53,883 nucleotides of DNA. Origin: an uncultured Clostridia bacterium (GTDB taxonomy: Bacteria; Bacillota; Clostridia; Christensenellales; CAMQZB01). The translations under genes were made by a program, and so were the position numbers. Each line of letters opens with the position of its first letter. The first letter of the stretch is position 1. Location: the NCBI GenBank assembly GCA_947039455.1, contig CAMQZB010000011.1, positions 1 to 53,883 of the forward strand. Direction: 5' to 3'. Of this stretch, positions 1 through 8,557 are shown piece after piece. The notes below the pieces were generated by a model. It saw only the letters and a list, made by a program, of their open reading frames with translations. It did not search any database and had not been told where the DNA came from.

Positions 1-41
1 AACTCAACAGAAGCGACAGCACAAAAAACACCATTAATTAA

Positions 42-94
42 CGGGTCAAGGGGCGCGCTCCTTGTTGGGGTTTGGGGCGAATAGCCCCCATTTT
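42..94 (-). repeat. Dispersed two-hairpin element, copy 1
   Basis: Read on the minus strand it runs AAATGGGG-stem, linker AAACCCCAAC, second hairpin (CAAGG...CCTTG), then ACCCG. The first hairpin GGGGCTATTCGCCCC is identical to that of copy 2 at 2152-2203. It lies just downstream of pgi in the direction of pgi transcription. The flank beyond it (positions 1-41, minus strand) is G/T-rich, as for the other copies. Confidence 0.8.
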
Positions 95-126
95 ACTCAA
101 TAAAAAAAAATCAAAATAAAATAAAC

Positions 127-1554
127 TTAAATAATATACTTACTAGATTTTTGCGGAGCATTATCAAGCTCAGCCTTTTTCACATCGTATCCGTTTTTAC
201 CAAGAAGAGCGTAAGTAGCGTTTTTACCTTCTTCCACTCCAGGCTGATTGTACGTATTGATATCAAGCAAAGCACCAGCGAAAGCTGTTTTCATTTCAAA
301 GAAATAAAGTAGTTGACCAACAGTGTTAGCGTTTACTTCAGGCAAAATGATAGTATGATTCATTCTTTTCGCCTTAGTTAGAGCGTACTCAGTAGCTTCT
401 TTTTCAGCCTGTAAAAGTTCGTTCATAGTGTGACCACCAAGGAATGCAACATCAGGAATATCTTCACAACCGTGAGGAATTACTAGTACTTTTCTAAATT
501 TTTCAACGGATAGGAAAGTTACAACCTTGTCGAAAGGTCCTTCCACGTAAAGTTGAACTTGACTGTGTTGATCAGTAACACCAAGTGCCTTCACTGGAGT
601 TTGACCGTAGTTCACAGAATTTCCTGCATTGTCGATATTTTTGCCTAGACTTTCCGCCCAGATTTGACAGTACCAGTCAGCCATGAACTTTAAGCTGTCG
701 GCGTATGGCATCATTACTGAAATGTTTTTGCCTTTTGCCATTGCTATGTATTGCAAAGTTGCCGCCATAAGTGCAGGGTTTTTCTCTATATCTGACTCCA
801 TGCAAACTTTATCCATTTGTGCTGCACCAGCAAGCATACCTTTGATATCAATCCCAAGCACCGCTGCTGGAAGCAATCCAACTGGTGTTAGCTCAGAAAA
901 TCTTCCGCCTACGCTGTCTTCAATATAGAAAGTTTTAAGGTTCTCTTCTTTGGCAATCTTTATTAAGTTACCTTTTTCATGATCGGTAGTAGCGATAATG
1001 TGTTTTGAAATATCTTTCCCTACTGCTTTTTTCAAAATATCAACAATGATTAAGTATTGTGACATAGTTTCGCTTGTTGCGCCACTTTTTGTTATGATAT
1101 TAAAGCAAGTTTTTTCAACGTCGATTACATCTAAAAGAGCATACATACGCTCAGGATCAACGTTATCTTCAACGTAGAATTTCGGTGCGTTTCTCTTGTC
1201 TTTTGAAAGTTCGTTGTGTCTCATGTGACAAAGTGCTTGGAATACTGCTGTTGGTCCAAGAGCTGAACCGCCGATTCCTAGTACTACGAAACTCTCCGCC
1301 CAATCTCTAACGCCTTTAGCTGTTTCGATTATTTCATCACATATAGCATCTTGAACATAGGGTAGATCAGTCCAACCCATCATGCCTTTGCCACGCCCCT
1401 CTTTCACATCATTGAACGCGTTTTCAACTACTGGTGACATCACCTCAAGTTCATTTTGACTAATACCCTCGTCTCCTAAAATATCAGACATCATATTATT
1501 GTAGTCCACTTTTAGCAATTCAGTTCCACTATTACAATTACATTTACAACTCAT
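127..1554 (-). CDS. pgi: Glucose-6-phosphate isomerase
   Basis: Interconverts glucose 6-phosphate and fructose 6-phosphate in cytosolic glycolysis and gluconeogenesis. The protein carries the family motifs: LGIGGSALGP near residue 95, TKSGATSETM, the signature DSVGGRFSELTPVG, and the catalytic histidine segment DQHSQVQL. At 475 residues it has the usual length of the short bacterial type. I place the start at MSCKCNCN because GGAGGGG lies 6 nt upstream of that ATG. The ORF can be read eight codons further up, but that ATG would lie upstream of the ribosome site. The N-terminus CKCNCNSG is unusually cysteine-rich for this family. A TTGACA-17-TAAAAT promoter sits just upstream, and the gene looks monocistronic. 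Confidence 0.96.
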   Translation of the reverse strand: MSCKCNCNSGTELLKVDYNNMMSDILGDEGISQNELEVMSPVVENAFNDVKEGRGKGMMGWTDLPYVQDAICDEIIETAKGVRDWAESFVVLGIGGSALGPTAVFQALCHMRHNELSKDKRNAPKFYVEDNVDPERMYALLDVIDVEKTCFNIITKSGATSETMSQYLIIVDILKKAVGKDISKHIIATTDHEKGNLIKIAKEENLKTFYIEDSVGGRFSELTPVGLLPAAVLGIDIKGMLAGAAQMDKVCMESDIEKNPALMAATLQYIAMAKGKNISVMMPYADSLKFMADWYCQIWAESLGKNIDNAGNSVNYGQTPVKALGVTDQHSQVQLYVEGPFDKVVTFLSVEKFRKVLVIPHGCEDIPDVAFLGGHTMNELLQAEKEATEYALTKAKRMNHTIILPEVNANTVGQLLYFFEMKTAFAGALLDINTYNQPGVEEGKNATYALLGKNGYDVKKAELDNAPQKSSKYII

Positions 1555-1593
1555 AAACAACCCCTCCGTTAATTTCAATTTATTACTAACTAT

Positions 1594-1622
1594 ATTTTAT
1601 ATCAATATTCAACTAATGTCAA
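1594..1622 (-). promoter_or_regulatory. pgi promoter (sigma-A type)
   Basis: On the minus strand TTGACA (1617-1622), a 17-nt spacer and TAAAAT (1594-1599) precede the pgi start by about 40 nt. It sits inside the gap between pgi and the divergent gene at 1667. Confidence 0.75.
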
Positions 1623-1666
1623 TGGTAAAACGGATATTTTATCTATCTTTTCCACAAAATAGGAAC

Positions 1667-2128
1667 ATGAATAAATTTATAATCTTCTTTTCTGCAATTT
1701 CATTGCTTCTATCAAGCCCCATCACCGCTCAACCAACCCCTGAAAATGCTGTTGGCTCAATTAAAATTGCGGTTTATGATCACATTGAGAACAAACCTAT
1801 CGCAAATGCCATTTGCTGTATTCCCGAAATTGATACTTATTTTTACACCGACGAAAACGGTTATACACAAGTAATAGACATTCCGCTAAACAAAAAACCT
1901 TCCGCTACCACTTATCTTGCAAAGTCTTGGAGCAATGTTACTTTGCTTGTTTACAAAGACGGTTACGACGATTTTGTTTTATATAACGTGAAAGTCAAAG
2001 CCGATTACACTCGTAGCCTTGAACGAATTTACCTATACCGTGAAAATGGTGCTAAAAAAATTCACTCATCATCTGAACTACCTGACAACGACTGGACTCT
2101 TGAGCTTTTACGAAAATACCGTCGTTAG
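1667..2128 (+). CDS. Small secreted protein with a carboxypeptidase-regulatory-like fold
   Basis: From the ATG at 1667 the product is 153 residues and begins with a signal peptide: MNK, a hydrophobic run FIIFFSAISLLL, then small residues before the probable cleavage after ITA. The mature part (GSIKIAVYDHIENKPIANA..., then DENGYTQVIDIP and LLVYKDGYDDFVLYNVKV) resembles CarboxypepD_reg-like or transthyretin-like beta sandwiches, in which a value is elaborated by a DENG turn. That fold assignment is inference from pattern. A longer reading from 1616 would place 17 charged or hydrophobic residues before the signal peptide and is less likely, although the ribosome site at 1667 (AGGA) is weak and close. 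No enzymatic function is assignable. Confidence 0.7.
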   Translation: MNKFIIFFSAISLLLSSPITAQPTPENAVGSIKIAVYDHIENKPIANAICCIPEIDTYFYTDENGYTQVIDIPLNKKPSATTYLAKSWSNVTLLVYKDGYDDFVLYNVKVKADYTRSLERIYLYRENGAKKIHSSSELPDNDWTLELLRKYRR

Positions 2129-2151
2129 GGTTTTGGTTTTTTTGTTTAGTT

Positions 2152-2203
2152 AAATGGGGCTATTCGCCCCAAACCCCAACAAGGGACTTCATCCCTTGAC
2201 CCG
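2152..2203 (+). repeat. Dispersed two-hairpin element, copy 2
   Basis: AAATGGGGC, loop, GCCCC, linker AAACCCCAAC, second hairpin AAGGGAcTTCATCCCTT, then GACCCG. It starts 23 nt after the stop of the secreted-protein gene, in the same orientation. The following 110 nt on the plus strand are strongly G/T-rich. The element may act as the 3' end of that transcript, but it lacks the simple stem plus T-run of the other terminators here. Confidence 0.8.
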
Positions 2204-2317
2204 TTTTTTTGGGAGTGGTGATTTTTTGGGGAACGCCATTTTTTAGATGGTTAGGTTGTGGTTGGTTTTGTTTTTGTGGGTTTGGGATTGCATTGTCACC
2301 CTATTTAGTTGTTTATG

Positions 2318-2346
2318 TTGACAATGTGGATATTTTTTGGTAAAAT
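2318..2346 (+). promoter_or_regulatory. birA-bioY promoter
   Basis: TTGACA (2318-2323), 17-nt spacer, TAAAAT (2341-2346); a near-consensus sigma-A promoter about 30 nt before the birA start. No obvious long BirA operator palindrome is visible around it. Confidence 0.85.
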
Positions 2347-2376
2347 TAAATTATAATGAATATAGTAGGAGGAAAT

Positions 2377-3345
2377 ATGACAACTAAATTTAGAATTTTG
2401 GAGTTGCTCGAGGCTAATCGTGGCAGTCAATTATCTGGTGAAAACTTAGCGAAACTTTTGAATATATCAAGAAATTCCGTGTGGAAAGCTATCAAGCAAT
2501 TACAGGAACAGGGCCATTTGATTACTGCCGTAACAAATTGTGGTTATACTTTACAAGATAGTAGCGACAAGCTGTCTAGTTTCGGCATTTCTAAATACAT
2601 AAAGTCTGGATGTGATCTTGAAATCACCGTGCTTGAAACTGTGGATAGTACAAATATTGAATCGAAAAGAATGCTTAATTTGGGAGCTAGTAAAAATTTT
2701 TGCGTAGTTTCTGAAGTTCAAACCAATGGGCAAGGTCGAAGGGGTAAAAGTTTTCACTCTCCTTCTAATGGAATTTATTTCAGCCTTACTATTAACGGCG
2801 AATTGCCTATTTCCGATACTCAATTTATCACTTGTAACGCTGCTGTTGCAGTATGTCGTGCTATTGAAGAACTGTCCGCTGACACTCCACACATTAAATG
2901 GGTAAATGATATTTTAGTTAACGGAAAGAAGGTTTGCGGTATTCTTACTGAAGGTATTTTAGATTTTGAAACCAATACTATGAAAAGTGTAGTTATAGGA
3001 ATCGGCATAAATTGCAAGGTAGATGCGCTGACATTGCCTACTGAATTAACGAATATTGTTGGTGCGATTAATCTTAATGACACACGAAATAAAATGATTG
3101 CTTCCGTTATTAATAATATTTTTCAACAAATGAATTTTACTACTGAGAATATTATGAGTGAGTACATTTCTCGCTCAATGATCATAGGAAAAAACATCAC
3201 TTACATGGCAAATAACAAAACAGTTTCTGCTGTTGTTACTGCTATCAATTCAATGGGAAATCTTGTTGCAACTGGGGAAACTGGTGATATTATCACAATA
3301 TCTTCTGGGTTAATTGAGATTGAGGGGTTATACAATGGAATCTAA
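2377..3345 (+). CDS. birA: Biotin--[acetyl-CoA-carboxylase] ligase / biotin repressor BirA
   Basis: Activates biotin to biotinyl-AMP and attaches it to biotin-dependent carboxylases; the long form also represses biotin genes. It has an N-terminal winged helix (roughly residues 5-60, including NLAKLLNISRNSVWKAIKQL-type spacing) followed by the ligase domain. The domain shows GQGRRGKSFHSP, the GRGRXG adenylate-binding loop, and KWVNDILVNGKKVCGILTE. The C-terminal SH3-like domain ends at GLIEIEGLYNGI. Length 322 aa is normal for the two-function form. The start at 2377 is chosen because AGGAGG lies directly upstream. The first gene of a two-gene operon; bioY starts inside its last codons. Confidence 0.96.
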   Translation: MTTKFRILELLEANRGSQLSGENLAKLLNISRNSVWKAIKQLQEQGHLITAVTNCGYTLQDSSDKLSSFGISKYIKSGCDLEITVLETVDSTNIESKRMLNLGASKNFCVVSEVQTNGQGRRGKSFHSPSNGIYFSLTINGELPISDTQFITCNAAVAVCRAIEELSADTPHIKWVNDILVNGKKVCGILTEGILDFETNTMKSVVIGIGINCKVDALTLPTELTNIVGAINLNDTRNKMIASVINNIFQQMNFTTENIMSEYISRSMIIGKNITYMANNKTVSAVVTAINSMGNLVATGETGDIITISSGLIEIEGLYNGI

Positions 3346-3871
3346 TACAAAATATTTAGCATTATCAGGACTTTTTGTAGCACTAATTATTGTCGGAAGT
3401 TTTTTACAAATACCACTTCCGCTAGTGCCATTTACACTACAAGTTTTGTTCGTTAATCTTGCAATACTTATGCTTGGTTTGAAATGGGGAACTATTTCGA
3501 TATCAACTTACACGCTTATGGGTTTGATCGGAATTCCTGTTTTCACTAGCGGAGGTGGCCTTAGTGCGATAGTATACCCTACATTTGGTTTCATAATAGG
3601 ATTTATCGTCAGCGGAATTTTAGCTGGTTTATACTTGAAAAAGTTCGGTAATACTTCAATAAAATCTTTGACCATTGCAACTATTATTACAATTACTGTG
3701 ATTTACGCTTTTGGGGTGAGTTATTTCTATTTAATCAGCACTCTTTATCTTGGCATAGTTACAACTTTTCAAACTGTGTTTGTAAACTTATTCTTGCTAC
3801 TTCTTCCAGGCAGTATTATCCAAGGTATCATTAGTGTTCTTATCGCAAAACGGTTAAATAAAAATATTTAA
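3335..3871 (+). CDS. bioY: Biotin ECF transporter substrate-binding subunit BioY
   Basis: Membrane S component that binds biotin with high affinity and works alone or with an ECF ATPase/EcfT module, which is not in this window. The 178-residue protein has about six hydrophobic segments. It shows the BioY pattern of short proline-rich first helices (LQIPLPLVPFTLQVLFVNLAILMLG) and a Gly-rich central stretch (GGGLSAIVYPTFGFIIGF). The start overlaps the end of birA by 11 nt and has GAGGGG upstream, so the two are translationally coupled. Pairing of ligase with importer points to biotin salvage. No biotin synthesis gene is in the window. Confidence 0.95.
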   Translation: MESNTKYLALSGLFVALIIVGSFLQIPLPLVPFTLQVLFVNLAILMLGLKWGTISISTYTLMGLIGIPVFTSGGGLSAIVYPTFGFIIGFIVSGILAGLYLKKFGNTSIKSLTIATIITITVIYAFGVSYFYLISTLYLGIVTTFQTVFVNLFLLLLPGSIIQGIISVLIAKRLNKNI

Positions 3872-4060
3872 AGTTTTTGTATATTTTAAGACTAACATAA
3901 TAGTAAAATTTACTACTAAATTTTTTGCTTTCAATTAATTATAAACTAGTTTAAATTTTTAAATAAATTATGACTATAAAAACCAATTTTAATTTTATCG
4001 ATAAATTTTCATTATATATAAAATATAATCTCCAATTAATTTAGAAATTATGATTATAAT

Positions 4061-4098
4061 AAAAAACCATATCAAAATCTAATTTTGATATGGTTTTT
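4061..4098. terminator. Bidirectional terminator between bioY and a GNAT gene
   Basis: Perfect 16-bp inverted repeat AAAACCATATCAAAAT / ATTTTGATATGGTTTT around a 3-nt loop, with A and T runs on the two sides, so it can serve bioY (plus) and the gene at 4122 (minus). Confidence 0.85.
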
Positions 4099-4121
4099 GC
4101 ATTTTATAGTGTTTTATTTTT

Positions 4122-4820
4122 TTAGTGAACAGAAAGCCAAATTACTTCTTTTTCACTTATTGTAAAGTTTCCTTGTTTTTGCAAATTGATACTTGGAATA
4201 TTGTCTTTTAAAACTTGACAATATGGAATTTGACCACCATCAATTACTTTATTTAGAATTGCAGAAGAAAGTTGACGACCATAGCCAAATCTACGAAATT
4301 CAGGAAAAACTTCAAGCATTCCCATGCTGCCTTCAAGATGTGTACCCACAAATCCTATTAATTCACCATCAACAAATCCACCTAACACGTTATTTTCTTT
4401 TAACACAAAATGAATATAGTCATCACTGCCAAGGTTGTAATTTTTCCGCACAATATTAAAGTAATTATCGTCTAAAACTTTGATTTTAACGATATTATCA
4501 ACAGTAACTTTTTCTTTTGATAAGTAGCCTGACTGCAAGTATCCTTGAACATGGTTAAACTTAAATTTTTCCACTAAGAAGTCTACCATAAATTTTTCAC
4601 GAATAGCAAAGCAGTCACTTTCATCTACTAATTTAGTAATTTTAATTCCACTTTCTTTTGATGTGCATGACAAAAAATGGGTTTCCGCATAAGTGTCAAA
4701 AAGCAAAACTCCGTCATCATCAGCGTACAACACATTTACGTGTTTTAAACTTAGTGCATTAAGCATATCAAGGTGAATTATTAAATCTTTTTCTAAATAT
4801 TTTTTTGCTATTTCTCTCAT
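4122..4820 (-). CDS. GNAT-family N-acetyltransferase
   Basis: A 232-residue protein with a C-terminal acetyl-CoA-binding domain. GFVGTHLEGSMGMLEVFPEFRRFGYGRQL (residues about 155-185) is the beta4 / P-loop region with the R-x-x-G-x-G/A pattern, followed by a helix and the NIPSINLQKQGNFTISEKEVIWL motif-B strand. This arrangement is typical of FR47-like acetyltransferases. The N-terminal 130 residues are a second, weaker domain such as often positions the acceptor; the substrate cannot be read. Ribosome site GAGGA just upstream; a single gene ending at the bidirectional terminator. Confidence 0.85.
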   Translation of the reverse strand: MREIAKKYLEKDLIIHLDMLNALSLKHVNVLYADDDGVLLFDTYAETHFLSCTSKESGIKITKLVDESDCFAIREKFMVDFLVEKFKFNHVQGYLQSGYLSKEKVTVDNIVKIKVLDDNYFNIVRKNYNLGSDDYIHFVLKENNVLGGFVDGELIGFVGTHLEGSMGMLEVFPEFRRFGYGRQLSSAILNKVIDGGQIPYCQVLKDNIPSINLQKQGNFTISEKEVIWLSVH

Positions 4821-4974
4821 AAATCCTCATTATTTTAAAAACTATACTGTATCATAAATTTTATTACAGTGGCATAATTTATCGCTTACATTTTTTTAGA
4901 TAATACCATATCGTACAGTTATTTTTTCATCTATATCCTACCACGAATATTTTGTTAACACAATACTGTATCAA

Positions 4975-5000
4975 GATAGTCATGCTACGCCATGGTTATC
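4975..5000. other. 10-bp imperfect inverted repeat downstream of the MFS gene
   Basis: GATAGTCATG and CATGGTTATC can pair over 10 bp (two G-T pairs) around CTACGC, 58 nt beyond the MFS stop. There is no T-run on either side, so calling it a terminator would be a guess. Confidence 0.35.
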
Positions 5001-5058
5001 ATGTATATCTTTTTAGTAATATATCTTTACATACAGTTATTTCGATTATCTTGTTATG

Positions 5059-6294
5059 TTAATATGCTTTTTCGTAGAGTTTTGGGTATGTTTTTTTATC
5101 TTTAATTGCTAAGATTATTAGTAATGCAATTGATACTAATCCGATACATGAAATTATTAGCCATACCGACGTTATTTCTATAGAATCTAGCAAAAAGCCC
5201 ATTCCCACTTGCGAAATAGTTTGTACAGCACCAGAAATCAGCCAACGAATACTGGAAACTCTGCCACGATGGGACATTGGGACACGTTTCGTTAGATATG
5301 GTTGGTTTCCAAGAGTGCTAAATATTTCGCCTATTGTGAAAATTGTCATTGAAACGAAGTATAGTGGTAGCAAATCTTGAATAAATATATACATAAAAAA
5401 GCTCAGAACTATAAATGTTTCGCCGATTACCAACTTCCAAACGCCCATGATTTTTCTGAAATAGTTTGTTATAAATGGAGTTCCGAATATAACAACTACT
5501 GCATTTAAACTTGTCATTGCACCAAAGTATTTCGCTCCACTCTCCCCATAGATCAATTCTAAATTAAGAGGAATTAAAAAGTTAAATTCGCTATATAAAA
5601 AGTGCATTAAACTTGAACAAACTAAAAATAGTACAATTATTTTTCTTTGGAAAATTATTTTTAATACTGAAATTTTTCCGTCTACCGTTCCTTCATATGT
5701 AGATTCTGGAGAGATTTCTTTTCGCACGTCTTTTATTAGGAAAAATATGAAAATTGTTGATGATAATGTTGCTAGACCGTTGAAAATAAATGCTACATGC
5801 AAGTAGTCAGCAAACAAGAAACCGCCAACTATTGGAGAAATTACAAATCCTAAATTTGCCCCTAAATAATTCAAGCTGTAAGCTCTTTCTCGATCTTCAA
5901 GTTTTGAAAAATCAGCTACGAGTGCGTCATAACTTGGCCATTCCATAGTAGCAAAAAGCGCACCAACAAACAGTAAGATTATACACATTTCATTCAGTGG
6001 CATAAAACCAGCTGAAACATATGCAACCACAGTTACAAGATCAAATATCACAATCAGATTTTTTTTATTATATTTATCAGCAAGCTTTCCGCCGATGATT
6101 GTACCAAAACCTTGAACTACACCGTAACACAACAATATTATTGCAATATCCGTATAGGAAAAACCTAATTTATTTCTTAAAATCAGCGACATCATAGGCA
6201 TAATTATACTTCCCATATTGGTCATCATTCGACCAAATGAAAGTACGTACATTTCACGCCTTAATCCGCCATATTGTTTAAACATACTAAACAT
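5059..6294 (-). CDS. Major facilitator superfamily transporter
   Basis: A 411-residue inner-membrane protein with about 12 hydrophobic segments. The MFS loop 2-3 signature appears as GGKLADKYNKKNLI near residue 70, and a related repeat in the second half is less clear (VPMSHRGRVSSIRWLISGA). Such proteins commonly export drugs or take up small metabolites; nothing here fixes the substrate. The start is the second ATG of the frame (MFSMFK) because GAGGTGG overlaps the first ATG and is correctly spaced for the second. A consensus promoter lies 320 nt upstream, giving an unusually long leader. Confidence 0.88.
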   Translation of the reverse strand: MFSMFKQYGGLRREMYVLSFGRMMTNMGSIIMPMMSLILRNKLGFSYTDIAIILLCYGVVQGFGTIIGGKLADKYNKKNLIVIFDLVTVVAYVSAGFMPLNEMCIILLFVGALFATMEWPSYDALVADFSKLEDRERAYSLNYLGANLGFVISPIVGGFLFADYLHVAFIFNGLATLSSTIFIFFLIKDVRKEISPESTYEGTVDGKISVLKIIFQRKIIVLFLVCSSLMHFLYSEFNFLIPLNLELIYGESGAKYFGAMTSLNAVVVIFGTPFITNYFRKIMGVWKLVIGETFIVLSFFMYIFIQDLLPLYFVSMTIFTIGEIFSTLGNQPYLTKRVPMSHRGRVSSIRWLISGAVQTISQVGMGFLLDSIEITSVWLIISCIGLVSIALLIILAIKDKKTYPKLYEKAY

Positions 6295-6616
6295 TTTCCA
6301 CCTCATATCTAAATATCACTAAAATAACCACAATAACTTTCTATAATACACTAAAATATTGATTTAACTTTATAAATTGTATAATACTTTAAATCATTAT
6401 TTTAGCATTAAACAATTAGATTAAATTTCATACAAGATTCTAAAATATTACTTGAACATCATACCTTATTTTGAAATAACAATATATTTATATATTGTTT
6501 ACTATTTTTCCCACTATATTGTGGCATTCTTTACCGTTTAATAGTTGATAAATCCGCCATATCACGTTGTATCACTGGTAATTCTGATAAATTGCTATAT
6601 ATTTTCTATTTCACAT
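6295..6616 (-). other. Long AT-rich leader of the MFS gene
   Basis: About 320 nt between the promoter and the start codon. It contains a short inverted repeat (ACAATATA/TATATTGT around 6485-6504) and a possible 22-codon ORF without a convincing ribosome site. No known riboswitch motif was recognised. Leader attenuation, as in some drug-exporter genes, is possible but not shown. Confidence 0.4.
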
Positions 6617-6646
6617 ATTTTATCATAAAAAACCACTTGATGTCAA
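6617..6646 (-). promoter_or_regulatory. Promoter for the MFS gene
   Basis: Minus strand TTGACA (6641-6646), 18-nt spacer, TAAAAT (6617-6622). Confidence 0.7.
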
Positions 6647-6670
6647 TGTGCTATTTAGGTGTAATAGTAT

Positions 6671-6710
6671 AAAAAAAGGACTGTTACAATAAATTGCAAC
6701 AGTCCTTTTA
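6671..6710 (-). terminator. Terminator after rplL
   Basis: Minus strand AAAGGACTGTTGCAA pairs with TTGTAACAGTCCTTT (one G-T pair) and is followed by Ts. It ends the ribosomal-protein operon 27 nt after the rplL stop; rpoB does not follow. Confidence 0.9.
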
Positions 6711-6736
6711 AATTATTTGTTAAAAATCGTTATAGA

Positions 6737-7099
6737 TTATTGAACAACTGATTCTGCACCAGCTTCTTTCAATTCAGCAACAACTTTATCAGCCTCTGAT
6801 TTTGGAATGCCTTCTTTAACAAGTCCAAGACCTTCAACCAAGTTTTTAGCATCAACAAGTCCAAGACCAGTGATTCCACGAACTACTTTGATTACAGCTA
6901 CTTTAGCTGCTCCGAAAGATGTTAATTTAACATTGAATTCAGTTTTCTCTTCAGCCACTTCAGCTACTGCTGCAACGCCTGCTACTGCTACTGGAGCAGC
7001 TGATACACCGAATTCTTCTTCCATCATTTTGATTAACTCAGCAATTTCTGTTACTTTCATTTCTTTAATACTTGAGATTATGTTTTTTAAATCTGCCAT
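6737..7099 (-). CDS. rplL: 50S ribosomal protein L7/L12
   Basis: Multi-copy stalk protein that recruits translation GTPases. At 120 residues it shows the full layout: N-terminal dimerisation helix ([30 protein letters not shown]), an Ala/Val-rich hinge ([18 protein letters not shown]) and the globular C-terminal domain ([21 protein letters not shown], then [12 protein letters not shown]). It binds to L10, encoded immediately upstream. Ribosome site GGAGG upstream. Last gene of the operon, with a strong terminator directly behind it. Confidence 0.98.
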   Translation of the reverse strand: MADLKNIISSIKEMKVTEIAELIKMMEEEFGVSAAPVAVAGVAAVAEVAEEKTEFNVKLTSFGAAKVAVIKVVRGITGLGLVDAKNLVEGLGLVKEGIPKSEADKVVAELKEAGAESVVQ

Positions 7100-7167
7100 T
7101 ATTATATCCTCCGTTAGATAATTAATTTTGTTTTTGTTTTTTGTTTTTTTTACTAATAATTTAGTTA

Positions 7168-7671
7168 TTAAGCTTCTTCTTGAGTTTTTTTCTCAACGAT
7201 TGCGTTAAGCGCATAAACAACGTATTGTACTGGTGCCATCATTGTAGCCATCAATTGACCGATTAACTCGTTTCTTGATGGTAGTGATGCCAATACTTCG
7301 ATTGATCCTGCATCTTGGAAGTTACCTTCCACTTGTCCGCATTTAATGTTGAATTTTTCTTTTAAAACTTTAGATTGACCGAATACTACTTTACAAGCAG
7401 CAGCCTCGTCTTCTGTACCAAAAGCTACAGCAGTTGGTCCGTTCAAAGCTTCGTCGAAATCAGTAACACCAAGTTCATTGAATGCGCGTCTAACTAATGT
7501 ATTTTTCAATACTTTATACTCAACGCCTGCAGCTCTGAATGAAACTCTAAGTTTAGTATCTTCTTCAACTGTAAGTCCTTTATAGTCGATTAGGATAACT
7601 GCTTTTGAATTTTCAATTTTTGCTTTAATTACAGCAATTTGTTCTGCTTTTAAATTTTTTGCATTTGACAT
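7168..7671 (-). CDS. rplJ: 50S ribosomal protein L10
   Basis: Base of the ribosomal stalk, carrying L7/L12 dimers on its C-terminal helix. The 167-residue protein has the conserved N-terminal half ([36 protein letters not shown]), GPTAVAFG, and a C-terminal helix [17 protein letters not shown] for L12 binding. AGGAGG precedes the ATG. It follows a classical L10 leader with an attenuator, so rplJ-rplL synthesis should be tuned by free L10-L12 complex. Confidence 0.97.
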   Translation of the reverse strand: MSNAKNLKAEQIAVIKAKIENSKAVILIDYKGLTVEEDTKLRVSFRAAGVEYKVLKNTLVRRAFNELGVTDFDEALNGPTAVAFGTEDEAAACKVVFGQSKVLKEKFNIKCGQVEGNFQDAGSIEVLASLPSRNELIGQLMATMMAPVQYVVYALNAIVEKKTQEEA

Positions 7672-7719
7672 ATTTGTGTCCTCCTTATTTTATTTTCAGA
7701 AAATAAATTTTCCTACTAT

Positions 7720-7841
7720 TAAAAATACCCTCATAAGCCGAAACTTACAAGGGTAATTGGATTCAACCAAACACTCTCATAACCTCGGCAAGTCAATTAC
7801 TTAATTACTGCACTACGTGCAACTTGCGGTCTTAGGCTTAT
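7720..7841 (-). promoter_or_regulatory. L10 leader with terminator/antiterminator switch
   Basis: The 200-nt gap between rplA and rplJ carries an L10-leader-like RNA (minus strand; contains GACCGCAAGTTGC and CTTGCCGAGG). Its closing helix is ATAAGCC (7835-7841) with GGCTTAT (7733-7739). The 3' arm overlaps an 11-bp terminator stem, ACCCTTGTAAG with CTTATGAGGGT (two G-T pairs) around TTTCGG, followed by ATTTTT. The two pairings exclude each other, the expected layout for attenuation by L10-L12. The mechanism is known for the Bacillus rplJL leader and inferred here. Confidence 0.88.
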
Positions 7842-7870
7842 AATGTATTTAAAATATTCTTTGTTAAAAA

Positions 7871-8557
7871 TTAAACTCCAGCTTTGTAGTTAACTTTGAT
7901 TCCAGGTCCCATAGTGCTAGACAATGAAACGTTCTTCAAATAAGTACCTTTAGCTGCTGATGGTTTTGCTTTTACAATAGCACTCATCAAAGCGTCAAAG
8001 TTCTCTGCTAATTTAGCAGCGCCGAATGATTTTTTACCGATTGGGCAGTGAATGATAGCTTGTTTGTCAAGTCTGTACTCAACTTTACCAGCTTTAACTT
8101 CATTTAATGCTCTAACTACGTCAGGAGTAACAGTACCTGATTTAGGATTTGGCATTAAGCCTTTTGGTCCCAAAACTTTACCGATACGTCCAACAAGTCC
8201 CATCATATCAGGAGTTGTGATACATACGTCAAATCCAAACCAACCGCCTTGAATTTTAGTGATCATATCTTCTGCACCAACGAAGTCAGCACCAGCAGCA
8301 AGAGCCGCGTCAGCTTTTTCGCCTTTAGCGATAACCAAAACTTTAACAGTTTTACCTGTTCCGTTTGGCAATACAACTACTCCACGAACTTGTTGATCAG
8401 CGTGTCTTGGATCTACACCCAAGTTTACGTGAAGTTCAACTGTTTCGTCGAATTTTGCTTTTGCAGTTTCAATAGCTAAACTAATAGCTTCTGAAGAATC
8501 GTATGCTTTACTTCTGTCGATCAGTTTAGCACTGTCGATATATTTCTTACCCGTCAT
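7871..8557 (-). CDS. rplA: 50S ribosomal protein L1
   Basis: Builds the L1 stalk at the E site; in many bacteria it also represses its own operon by binding the rplK leader. The 228-residue protein has the L1 landmarks: [47 protein letters not shown], and the C-terminal [19 protein letters not shown]. Its ATG overlaps the rplK stop (TAATG), so the pair is translationally coupled. Confidence 0.98.
   Translation of the reverse strand: MTGKKYIDSAKLIDRSKAYDSSEAISLAIETAKAKFDETVELHVNLGVDPRHADQQVRGVVVLPNGTGKTVKVLVIAKGEKADAALAAGADFVGAEDMITKIQGGWFGFDVCITTPDMMGLVGRIGKVLGPKGLMPNPKSGTVTPDVVRALNEVKAGKVEYRLDKQAIIHCPIGKKSFGAAKLAENFDALMSAIVKAKPSAAKGTYLKNVSLSSTMGPGIKVNYKAGV

Noticed and set aside
1555-1578. 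Longer pgi N-terminus
   Set aside because: The upstream ATG lies before the ribosome site used by the ATG at 1554.
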